Source: Candidatus Omnitrophota bacterium
GTDB lineage: Bacteria > Hinthialibacterota > Hinthialibacteria > Hinthialibacterales > JAKPRU01
DNA: 10,120 bases
Assembly: GCA_029557025.1 (NCBI GenBank)
Contig: JAKPRU010000327.1
Coordinates: 1-10,120 of the forward strand
Reading direction: 5' to 3'
The notes beneath the pieces were generated by a model. That model had not been told where the DNA came from and did not search any database. It saw only the letters and a program-made list of their open reading frames with translations. The translations under genes and the position numbers were made by a program. Shown in pieces: positions 1 through 7,125 of this stretch (position 1 is its first letter; every line of letters begins with the position of its first letter).

Positions 1-2774
1 GTTCGGATACGATCCTCCGCCTGAAAAGAGTAACCGTGCATCTTTGATGTATAGTAATCTGCTGCCAGGTTGTGAAAAATCTCTCCTGTCAGCCTTCCAT
101 AATCGAATTCTCCCGACTTCGATGTATCTCCAAACGGTTCCGGAAGTCTCCAGTACCGGCTAATCCAATACTCCACAGGGCAGCGTTGCACGCACTCCAA
201 TGCGGAAAAACTGGTCTCGATATGCTCTGGAATCGAGCAAAACCCCCTCATGGCGGAACGAAGAAGCGCCGGAGCCTCCGCGCGGCATATATCCGGCGTG
301 TCCAACCGTCCGGGCCCTTGTGGCGCATCATGTAGATAAGCGCAATAAGGATGAGGGCCGTTTTCTTTGCGGGAACAGTGAGATGTGATTAGTACTCGTT
401 TGGCTCGTGTAAATGCCACATACGCGATTCGACGTTCCTCGTCATTCTGTTCCTGGAATACCTTAAGAGCAACGGTTTTTAGTGTTTCTTCCCCAAAACA
501 CTTTCCCGAGATAAGTCCCCAGTCTTCATCCAGTCCCCATTCCAAGCGAGATTGAGGCTGCTTCAGCCCCAGGGCAAAACAGGCATCGAATTCCAATCCT
601 TTCGCCTGGTGAATCGTCATCAGCTGAACGCCGGAACGATCCGGCGGCGAGGAGTGCGGTAACGAGACAGATTCGCGGGTGCGGTATAGTTCCAGTAAAT
701 CTACAAAAGTATTTACACGCTCATCGAGACCGGACGCGGGCAGGGATTGCGCGATGGCACGTAACACATCGTAGCCGGATCGCCATCCCCGCAACTCGTC
801 CAAAACAGGGTGGTCGAGAATACCGGCCGTGCGGGCAATTTCAGTAAGAAATGCGCTTGCGGTCAAGACGGACCGCCGTTCGATCCAGCGGCACAGGCGA
901 TCGGCTACCGGTGCCACGGATTCCAGCGGAATCGCCTCCGTACAGAGCGCATCTGATTTGCAGGAAATCCGGCGCATCAGTCCGGCAAAAAGATGATCGG
1001 CGCGACGTTCGTCGGGCGCAGATCCTGTCGGGTGTGTACCCAACAGGTAAATCTGTCGATCCGACAGCCGAACGGGGGGCCGTTCAAGAATCCGACACAG
1101 CGCCGCATCGTCATGCGGATTCGCAATAGCCCGCAAATAGGCGATTACATCGCGGACCAGCGGCTCTTCAAACAGTTCCCCCGCTCCCCCCTCCGAGAAA
1201 GGAATGCCCATGCGGCTCAATTCGGCCCGCAATGCAAAGGCCCGTTTGCGATCACGCAGAAGAATCGCCACATCGGAGTAACGGACGGGATCATCACCCC
1301 GCTCTTTCAGGAAGCGGATTGTCTCGGCAACCCATTTCGCCTCCTCGCGACGCGCATCGGATATCCGGGAACCTTTTGGGGCATAAAACAGCTCCGATAG
1401 ATAGACCTCCCCATCCGCCTCTTTGTCGGCTATTAAACATTCATCGCCGGGTTCCAGGTCCGATCCCAGAGCATTCGCTACTCTAATGATCTTTTGAGTG
1501 GAGCGGAAATTCCGGCTGAGGAAATACTCCAGTGCATGACCGTGCAAAACCCAGTCATCCGGCACCAATTCCGCCAGATTGCGCGGGCGTGCGTACCGCC
1601 AGACATAGATCGATTGCTTACGGTCCCCCGTGATCATCAGATTCGCCGGTCCGTCTACAGCCGAATGCCGTCGGCAAAGAAGATCCGTTAATCTCGCCTG
1701 AAGCCTGGAGGTATCCTGGAATTCATCCACCAAAATATATTGGAATGTGTTGCGATACTGTTCTCGAATCTCCTTCGATTCGGTCAGCAAACGAACCGTT
1801 CGTTGAATCAGCTCGTTGAAGTCGATGTTCCCTTCGGCGTACAGAGTTCTGCGATACTCCGCATAGATCGCTCGCGCCGCCCGCAACACCGCTGCCTCCC
1901 GTCGGCGGATTTGCTTGAGGGACTTTGCCTTCTCTGCCATCTCCGGCCCCGGCACGTATCGTTTCAGACTTCGATTGTAGTCATATCCCAATGCCTTGAT
2001 AAATTCCTTTTGCCGATTATTCTGAGAATTGCCAATCGGCTTATCTGTGCAAGGCGAAACCGGAAATCCCTGCGCTGCAAGACAATCGCGAAGTACAAGA
2101 GGCGCCTCCATCCCGTCCTGTGGGGCACTTTGAAAGAATCGTTCGAGAGCGTTGTAGAATCGGGTCTGCGTATCCCCCAAAGCCGTATCCGACCGCTCGT
2201 CGTTCAAATCTTCGGGTTCCCATCCCATGCCCCGGGCATCTTCGACTAATTTGTACAGGGTCTTGCTCAGCTGCGAAGTGCTATCGAAAGGCAGATCCCG
2301 CAAATCCTCTTCCGTCAGGCTTTCGGTAAGAGCGAGATCCATCTGCCTTGCGAAAATGCGGTCGAGCAATAACCGCGACCCGACCTCATCCAGAATGTTG
2401 ACCCCTCCGGGGAGTCCGGCCTGGTAGGCATGTTGATGCAGAATTCGTCGGCATAGCCCATGGAACGTATGAATGTAAAGTCTCCCTTGGGGCGGCGCTA
2501 CCCCGTTTCGTACCAGGGCATCGCCGATTCTGCGCTCGAGCTCTCCCGCTGCCTTCTCGGTAAATGTCACAGCGACAATCCGCGTCGGATCGAGTTGTTT
2601 CTGAAGAACCAGCCAGAGGAAACGACTAACAATTGTCTCCGTTTTCCCGCTTCCCGCTCCGGCAACCAGCCGAATGGGTCTATCGATGGGCGCAGCGATA
2701 ACCGCCCGTTGCTCCGCGGTCGGCTTGTAGCGAACCGTGATTCCCAATCTGTCATCGTACATCCATTCGGCCAT
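1..2774 (-). CDS. UvrD/Rep-family ATP-dependent helicase with C-terminal RecB-like nuclease start (AddA/AdnB-like), partial
   Basis: This frame is open on the minus strand from the ATG at 2774 to base 1, 924 codons with no stop, so the C-terminus lies outside the window. Superfamily 1A helicase motifs appear in order: Q-motif Gln (Q22), Walker A AGAGSGKT (38-45), motif Ia VTFTEKAAGEL, a DFNELI segment, Walker B YILVDEFQDT (346-355), motif III GDRKQSIYVWR (383-393), motif IV LSRNFRS (419-425), motif V with TIHQAKGLEF (720-729), and motif VI AFTRAK with Arg790. From about residue 855 the sequence resembles the start of a PD-(D/E)XK RecB-type nuclease: an SFSALECVQRCP stretch ending at C865-P866, then GEIFHNLA with His901. 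The catalytic Asp/Lys residues would lie beyond the edge. By family it is the motor and nuclease subunit of an AddAB/AdnAB-type end-resection machine. It starts 3 bases after the AddB-like gene. The Shine-Dalgarno GGAG at 2783-2786 lies inside that gene's last codons, 8 bases from the ATG. Family AddA proteins are usually about 1,200 residues, so roughly 300 residues are probably missing. Helicase identity is very secure; the exact subfamily is less so. Confidence 0.95.
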   Translation of the reverse strand, partial: MAEWMYDDRLGITVRYKPTAEQRAVIAAPIDRPIRLVAGAGSGKTETIVSRFLWLVLQKQLDPTRIVAVTFTEKAAGELERRIGDALVRNGVAPPQGRLYIHTFHGLCRRILHQHAYQAGLPGGVNILDEVGSRLLLDRIFARQMDLALTESLTEEDLRDLPFDSTSQLSKTLYKLVEDARGMGWEPEDLNDERSDTALGDTQTRFYNALERFFQSAPQDGMEAPLVLRDCLAAQGFPVSPCTDKPIGNSQNNRQKEFIKALGYDYNRSLKRYVPGPEMAEKAKSLKQIRRREAAVLRAARAIYAEYRRTLYAEGNIDFNELIQRTVRLLTESKEIREQYRNTFQYILVDEFQDTSRLQARLTDLLCRRHSAVDGPANLMITGDRKQSIYVWRYARPRNLAELVPDDWVLHGHALEYFLSRNFRSTQKIIRVANALGSDLEPGDECLIADKEADGEVYLSELFYAPKGSRISDARREEAKWVAETIRFLKERGDDPVRYSDVAILLRDRKRAFALRAELSRMGIPFSEGGAGELFEEPLVRDVIAYLRAIANPHDDAALCRILERPPVRLSDRQIYLLGTHPTGSAPDERRADHLFAGLMRRISCKSDALCTEAIPLESVAPVADRLCRWIERRSVLTASAFLTEIARTAGILDHPVLDELRGWRSGYDVLRAIAQSLPASGLDERVNTFVDLLELYRTRESVSLPHSSPPDRSGVQLMTIHQAKGLEFDACFALGLKQPQSRLEWGLDEDWGLISGKCFGEETLKTVALKVFQEQNDEERRIAYVAFTRAKRVLITSHCSRKENGPHPYCAYLHDAPQGPGRLDTPDICRAEAPALLRSAMRGFCSIPEHIETSFSALECVQRCPVEYWISRYWRLPEPFGDTSKSGEFDYGRLTGEIFHNLAADYYTSKMHGYSFQAEDRIR

Positions 2775-2777
2775 GGG

Positions 2778-5700
2778 TCACTCTCCGTTCGTCCGGTCGC
2801 ACAGAAACAGGAACGGACATTCCATACCGTATTTTCGACAGGCATCATTTCTCGGCTCGCGCGGGAAGAACTGGGCTTGTTCGGTTTGAATCGCCAGTGC
2901 AAATGCCTCATCAAGAACCGTTAAGATCTCTTGTTCCGTTAATTCCTCCTTAGTCGGTTCACCCTCCGGGATTACTCGATACGACAGTTCCGTGAATCCC
3001 TTTTTTGCGCCGTACGCCGGAACAATATGATATTGGCAAAGATACGTTTCCTTTGGCGGAGAAATAAGAAAATAATACAACGGCAGTTGATAATCGCGAT
3101 CCGCGGCGGCTTGTCTGTCATCTTTTTCCCGGTACGCCATCGCACGACGCAGAGCATCCGCGCTGGGGGGATCGCTTGTCTTGTAGTCGATAATCCTCAC
3201 CCCCGATCCCGGGACGTCTTTTGCCGCATCGACTTTTCCAATCAAGGTAATCTTCCCGTTCTTGAGAGGAACCGTACGCTCCAATCGTCGCTCGACTACC
3301 GGCTCCCCGTTCAGAAGGTAAGCCGGCTCGGTAAAGAATCCAGATTTTTTATCGAAAAAGTCCTGCAAAGCGGAGGTCATGCGGTCCCTGTAAAAACGAA
3401 ATTGTATTTCACTGGAAAAGCGGCTCCGATTGCTATCGATAATCCCGGAGATATCCGAACGTTTCATTACATCCTCTACCTGAAGGGATGGCGGCGGATC
3501 AATCGTGAGGTTCTGGAGGATCTTGTGAACCATGATCCCGTAAACCTGTGCATCCGTTACAGCGTGGTCCAACTGGAGGGCAGTCTGATAAAAATACTTG
3601 CGGGGACAGAGCCAGCAAACGGAGAGAGAAGACGGACTGTGCCGCACAATAACCGAATCGAACACCGGCCCCGGCGATGGCGGAATGGGGTACGGGTCTT
3701 CCCGGACAGGAGGAAACCAATAGGCCTCAAGGGGCGCCGTGTAGCGATACATCTCGGAAACCTCTACCCAATCCAGCTGCCGGATGGGCTGTTTTCTGAG
3801 ATGTGCAATAGCCTTTCGGACATAAATGGAAGGGGGTATCTCGCGGTCTCCATCCCGCTCGCTCCAGGAAAGAATCAGGCATTCGGTTGCCCTGGAGGCA
3901 GCTAGCGTAAACAAATGGTCCTCTTCTTCCCTCGAATCGTGGGGGGCCTCGGCGAATCCGACAAAGGAGAATGCGCCTTTCCCCAGCCGGCGTTGCGCGG
4001 CCAGATGTTCCGCCCGTTCCTTGAGCGCCAGAGCGGTCTCCTCCCGAAACAGCGCGGAGATTTGCGGGTCGGCGGGGAACACATGCTCGTTGAGTCGGGG
4101 GAGGAACACAACCGGCCAATGCCGACCGCGCGTTTCGTGCGCCGGAATCACGGCTACTCCGGTCCGATTGTCGGGGGGGGCGCTGTGTCCGACCAGCTCC
4201 GACAATTGAAGTCGGATCATGCCGGGATGGATAGGACCCTCGAATCGCCGGACGGTTTCCTCGGCCATACGAATGCGCTGAAGCGCCTTGCCGAGCGCCC
4301 GCATTGCGGGAGATAGAAGCGGCTCGCTGAGAAAGCGGTCCGGGCGAAATATCCCTATTAGCCATGTCAGAACGTCGGAAATAGATTTTCCGGCGCGAAT
4401 CTGTCGAAGCGCCTCGTTCAGTTCATTGAGACGTTCACACTGCCCCGCAATCTTCGACGCAAAAACTAACTCTCTCTTATCCGATGCAGGTTCGGCTAAC
4501 GGAATTCCCTCTTCCTTGAGTTCGTCCGCCAGGGTCATCATGTTCGTTGTAGCCTCCGCGCCCTGGCCGGCGAGACTCACGAGAGCAAAGACCGACCTCG
4601 CAAATAGAGAATCCGGTGCGGCAGAACTGTCGGATTTCAGTAGTTGAAGTCCGTTGTCTAAAAACTCCAGGATGTGATCCAGCAAAACCATTACTGTCCC
4701 CGCACCTGCGCCGCCCGCCCCTTCACTGGTGGGGATGCCCAATTCATGAAACAGAGCCGAAAACGCCCGGCATTCGGCATGGGTTCGGGTAATAACCGCA
4801 ATGTCCTGGGGCAATAATTCAACCCCCTCTGTGTCTCCCGCAATCTTGGAGGAAAGTGCTCTTCCTTCCAGCCGCGCAATAATCTCCGCCGCCACGGCCT
4901 CCCGCTCGGCGGTAACATCCCGGCAGCATCGAAGGATCGTCGGGGTCGCCTTCCGGTCGGCGTCTTGAATATCCGAGGCGGCAAAGGAAGTCGGCCTGGC
5001 ATTTTCCCCTCCCGGCAGACGAACGATCTCCGGTTCGATCCGATTTCCGTGTGTATGCGCCAAAAGCAGCGCAAGCGATTCCACCGGATTGCGAAGCGCA
5101 TATCGGAACCGAAACGCGGCCGTTTCGGGACAATAAGTAACGGTTAATTCGCTGTCGGGAAGCAATATCCGTGTGAGCAGTTCTGCTTCCAGCGCGCTCA
5201 GATCCTGAACATCGTCAAAGAGTACAACGTCGTAATTCGAAATGCGATATCCGGACGCCATCGTTGCTACATAAGCATTCCAAAGAATCCCCTGTGCGTC
5301 ATATCGCTGGTCGTTTCTCAGTATCTCCTGGTACATCCGGTAAACCGTGCCGAGAAACCGCAACTCCGCCTGTTGAGGCAGGCCGTCAATGAACTGTTCA
5401 TAGGACACAGCCGAGCCGGGATGATCCGATTCGGGCGCAATTCGATGCTGCTTCAGCTCGGCAATGTATGCGTGGACATCCTCAAGGAATCCCGCGCTGC
5501 GTGACCGGATCGCCTCCATGTAGGCATTACGGGGGGCATCGCCGGATTCGGCAGTTTGTTCGGAAACGGCACGCTCGATCACCGCTTGAAGGACAAGGCG
5601 TTCCTCGATATCGTCCATCGGACGATGATAGGCAAATTCGGGGGTCTTGGTGAGGATTTGCCCGGCAATTCCCTGCATCGTATCAAATCGGACCGGAAAC

Positions 5701-5894
5701 CAGGTTCCCTGATCCAGCGCGGCCCGGTCGAACCGCGCCGACAGCAGTCGCACATCCGCATTTGTGGGAGCCAGGACCAGCGCCGACTCGGCGGAAATCT
5801 CCCCGTTCCGCAGTCGGCCCAGTAGAGACTCCACGATCCACTGTGTTTTCCCTGCACCCGGAAACCCACGAATCACTTGAAATTTGCGGGTCAT
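2778..5894 (-). CDS. AddB-like helicase/PD-(D/E)XK nuclease subunit with Fe-S cysteines
   Basis: The protein has 1038 residues. Walker A GFPGAGKT (10-17) sits almost at the N-terminus with no Q-motif before it, the usual AddB layout. Further motor motifs are LVLAPTNADVRLL (39-51), a Walker B-like LFDDVQD (225-231), a motif V-like segment AHETRGRHWPVVFLP (585-599), and motif VI LFTLAASRAT (661-670) with Arg668. The nuclease domain is C-terminal: an SPSSLSVCWLCP segment (753-764), H790, D889 in GKVDA, D903-x-K905 in IIDYKT, and YQLPLY (935-940). C763 with C1019, C1026 and C1032 gives the Cys set that in AddB and Cas4-like nucleases binds a 4Fe-4S cluster. The residue after the Walker B Asp is Asp228 rather than the usual Glu, and motif III (251-264) lacks the GD..Q core, so its motor may be weak. 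It acts on DNA ends in the cytoplasm with the helicase encoded immediately downstream. The start at 5894 is supported by its closeness to Walker A, although the nearest Shine-Dalgarno (AAGGA, 5908-5912) lies 13 bases away. An AdnA-type subunit is the main alternative. Confidence 0.93.
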   Translation of the reverse strand: MTRKFQVIRGFPGAGKTQWIVESLLGRLRNGEISAESALVLAPTNADVRLLSARFDRAALDQGTWFPVRFDTMQGIAGQILTKTPEFAYHRPMDDIEERLVLQAVIERAVSEQTAESGDAPRNAYMEAIRSRSAGFLEDVHAYIAELKQHRIAPESDHPGSAVSYEQFIDGLPQQAELRFLGTVYRMYQEILRNDQRYDAQGILWNAYVATMASGYRISNYDVVLFDDVQDLSALEAELLTRILLPDSELTVTYCPETAAFRFRYALRNPVESLALLLAHTHGNRIEPEIVRLPGGENARPTSFAASDIQDADRKATPTILRCCRDVTAEREAVAAEIIARLEGRALSSKIAGDTEGVELLPQDIAVITRTHAECRAFSALFHELGIPTSEGAGGAGAGTVMVLLDHILEFLDNGLQLLKSDSSAAPDSLFARSVFALVSLAGQGAEATTNMMTLADELKEEGIPLAEPASDKRELVFASKIAGQCERLNELNEALRQIRAGKSISDVLTWLIGIFRPDRFLSEPLLSPAMRALGKALQRIRMAEETVRRFEGPIHPGMIRLQLSELVGHSAPPDNRTGVAVIPAHETRGRHWPVVFLPRLNEHVFPADPQISALFREETALALKERAEHLAAQRRLGKGAFSFVGFAEAPHDSREEEDHLFTLAASRATECLILSWSERDGDREIPPSIYVRKAIAHLRKQPIRQLDWVEVSEMYRYTAPLEAYWFPPVREDPYPIPPSPGPVFDSVIVRHSPSSLSVCWLCPRKYFYQTALQLDHAVTDAQVYGIMVHKILQNLTIDPPPSLQVEDVMKRSDISGIIDSNRSRFSSEIQFRFYRDRMTSALQDFFDKKSGFFTEPAYLLNGEPVVERRLERTVPLKNGKITLIGKVDAAKDVPGSGVRIIDYKTSDPPSADALRRAMAYREKDDRQAAADRDYQLPLYYFLISPPKETYLCQYHIVPAYGAKKGFTELSYRVIPEGEPTKEELTEQEILTVLDEAFALAIQTEQAQFFPREPRNDACRKYGMECPFLFLCDRTNGE

Positions 5895-6065
5895 AGCAAC
5901 GGCATTTTCCTTAAGAAAGAATCAGAAACGTTACACATCAGTTTTGCACAAGAGGCAGATTTTTGCCACTGTATCGCCTGTCCACACTGCCTGCAGAGTC
6001 CATCGCATCCACTCCCCCCGCATTCCACCTTGAAACGAACTTCGCTCCGTGGTAAGACCCTCTGC
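5895..6065. promoter_or_regulatory. Divergent intergenic region between the helicase operon and the kinase gene
   Basis: This 171-base gap separates two genes pointing away from each other, so it must contain the control regions of both, unless transcription of either starts inside the other gene. An AAGGA sequence at 5908-5912 can serve the AddB-like gene on the minus strand, with a long 13-base spacing. A weak GGTAAG at 6051-6056 lies 9 bases before the kinase ATG. I found no clear -35/-10 pair on either strand and no CTGT-N8-ACAG or GAAC-N4-GTTC type SOS box. A small inverted repeat GGCA/TGCC around an AT-rich loop (gattttt region near 5955-5970) is too short to interpret. Confidence 0.45.
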
Positions 6066-7052
6066 ATGAACATCCCCGCCCATCGTCTCTGCGCGCAATT
6101 CAACCTCGGCGAGTTCGTTCGTGTCGATCCTGCCGGCGGGACACGGAACCGGAATTATATCCTCCACACGGACCGGGGGCGATGGTTTGTCCGTGAACGA
6201 TATGCCGGCTACTGCGAACCGGAACGGATTCGGTTCGATCATGAATGTGCCCGATATCTTGCGGACCGGGGCGCACTGGTAGTCCCGCCCAGATCCACCA
6301 CAGATGGAGATACCTGCTGGCGTGACGGCAATACGGTATGGGAGGTGTATCCCTTTGTGGAAGGTCGTCCGTTTCGTGACGGCAGCCGTGAGGACTTGGT
6401 CGCGTTGGGGAAATCCCTGGCGGTTTTCCACAAGATCGGGAGCGGTTTTCCCCTGCGGTTTGAGAAGGCCGCACCGCGTGGCGAAACGGACCCGGACAGG
6501 CTCCTGTTACGTCTGGGTGATCTGGAACGTGAAGATCCGGGAATCGGGGAAGCGGCGGCCGTGTATCGAGATGCGTTGATTCGAGCGGGTGCGGACCTGC
6601 CTTTCGAGGTTTATTCGCAGTTGCCGCATACGCTCATCCATGGTGACCTGCAACCCGCCAATATCCTGGTGAAAGACGGGAAAATCGCCGCGTTTGTGGA
6701 CCTGGATTGGTGCGGTCGGCAAACCCGCATCTATGACATCGCTTTTGTTCTGCTTTGCTGTTGCGGACATGATACCCCCTTCGATGGGGCCGATATCTGG
6801 TCGCTGACCCAGCCCCCGCGCCTGGATTGTGACCTTATGCGCAATTTCCTCCGCGCTTATGAAGTCGCCGGGGTGCCTTTATCGCTTCAAGAGAAATCCG
6901 CCCTGGTTCCGCAGGTAATTCTGAGCTGGTGCGAAATGCGCATTGATGGCGCACATAAAGTCGCCAAAAACAAGCGGCGTGAGTTCCTGTCCCGCGAACC
7001 GGCGCAATTCGAATGGCTTATCCGGCAGACAGTTCGCGAGGCCGTGGGATAA
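6066..7052 (+). CDS. Aminoglycoside phosphotransferase-fold kinase (APH / homoserine kinase type II / CotS-like)
   Basis: The product of 328 residues matches the APH family of small-molecule kinases, which pass the ATP gamma-phosphate to a hydroxyl group. The catalytic loop is HGDLQPAN (192-199), with the Brenner Asp194 and Asn199. The metal-binding DFG equivalent is FVDLDW with Asp214, followed by the family's typical IYDIAFVL. N-terminal lobe features include AGGTRNRNYIL (23-33), an Arg43 in RWFVRERY where kinases usually have Lys (a change common in APH proteins), and a probable helix-C Glu60 in DHECARYL. The frame is open further upstream to 5877, but those 63 codons lie in the divergent promoter region and overlap the AddB-like start in antisense, so the ATG at 6066 is preferred. 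An in-frame TTG at 6030 is a weaker option. Substrate cannot be told: homoserine, choline, a sugar or a spore-coat-type role are all possible. No threonine-pathway or resistance genes are adjacent, so I infer a metabolic rather than resistance role. Confidence 0.9.
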   Translation: MNIPAHRLCAQFNLGEFVRVDPAGGTRNRNYILHTDRGRWFVRERYAGYCEPERIRFDHECARYLADRGALVVPPRSTTDGDTCWRDGNTVWEVYPFVEGRPFRDGSREDLVALGKSLAVFHKIGSGFPLRFEKAAPRGETDPDRLLLRLGDLEREDPGIGEAAAVYRDALIRAGADLPFEVYSQLPHTLIHGDLQPANILVKDGKIAAFVDLDWCGRQTRIYDIAFVLLCCCGHDTPFDGADIWSLTQPPRLDCDLMRNFLRAYEVAGVPLSLQEKSALVPQVILSWCEMRIDGAHKVAKNKRREFLSREPAQFEWLIRQTVREAVG

Positions 7053-7125
7053 AATCCTTTATAGAGGTCTTCGCTTATTCTCTTCCCGCGCCACAGACCG
7101 GAAGCCTGTGCTGCCCTCTTGTCCT
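7053..7125. other. Convergent intergenic gap with a weak hairpin
   Basis: These 73 bases lie between the stop codons of the kinase and the radical SAM gene, where terminators for both strands would be expected. The best structure is CACAG (7092-7096) paired with CTGTG (7106-7110) around a 9-base loop. It lacks a following U-run on either strand, so it is not a convincing intrinsic terminator. Termination may be Rho-dependent or occur further on. Confidence 0.3.

Noticed and set aside
1740..2249. Plus-strand frames of 150-170 codons in the first 3 kb (also 993-1400 and 2460-2924)
   Set aside because: These overlap the minus-strand UvrD-type helicase (2460-2924 also runs into the end of the AddB-like gene), which has every helicase motif in one unbroken frame; it may be overlooked only because it runs off the window edge without a stop.
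3027..3905. A 292-codon open frame on the plus strand
   Set aside because: It lies wholly antisense to the nuclease and motif V-VI portion of the AddB-like gene, whose protein motifs are clear. The translation has no recognisable domain and reads as low-order shadow sequence of a GC-rich gene.
1..5894. Phage-defence helicase-nuclease system
   Set aside because: UvrD helicases and PD-(D/E)XK nucleases occur in defence islands, but the AddB-then-AddA gene order and complete motifs match the housekeeping recombination enzyme, and no other defence or mobile genes are nearby.
5877..6065. 63-codon N-terminal extension of the APH-fold kinase
   Set aside because: It would overlap the AddB-like start codon, lies in a divergent control region, and adds residues before the point where the family's N-terminal lobe normally begins. 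The ATG at 6066 fits better.
5895..6065. SOS (LexA) operator for the helicase operon
   Set aside because: CTGT and ACAG-like pieces occur, but not at the 8-base spacing needed, and no GAAC-N4-GTTC box was found.
7092..7110. Bidirectional intrinsic terminator
   Set aside because: The stem is only 5 base pairs with a 9-base loop and has no U-run on either side, so it is listed only as part of the intergenic gap.
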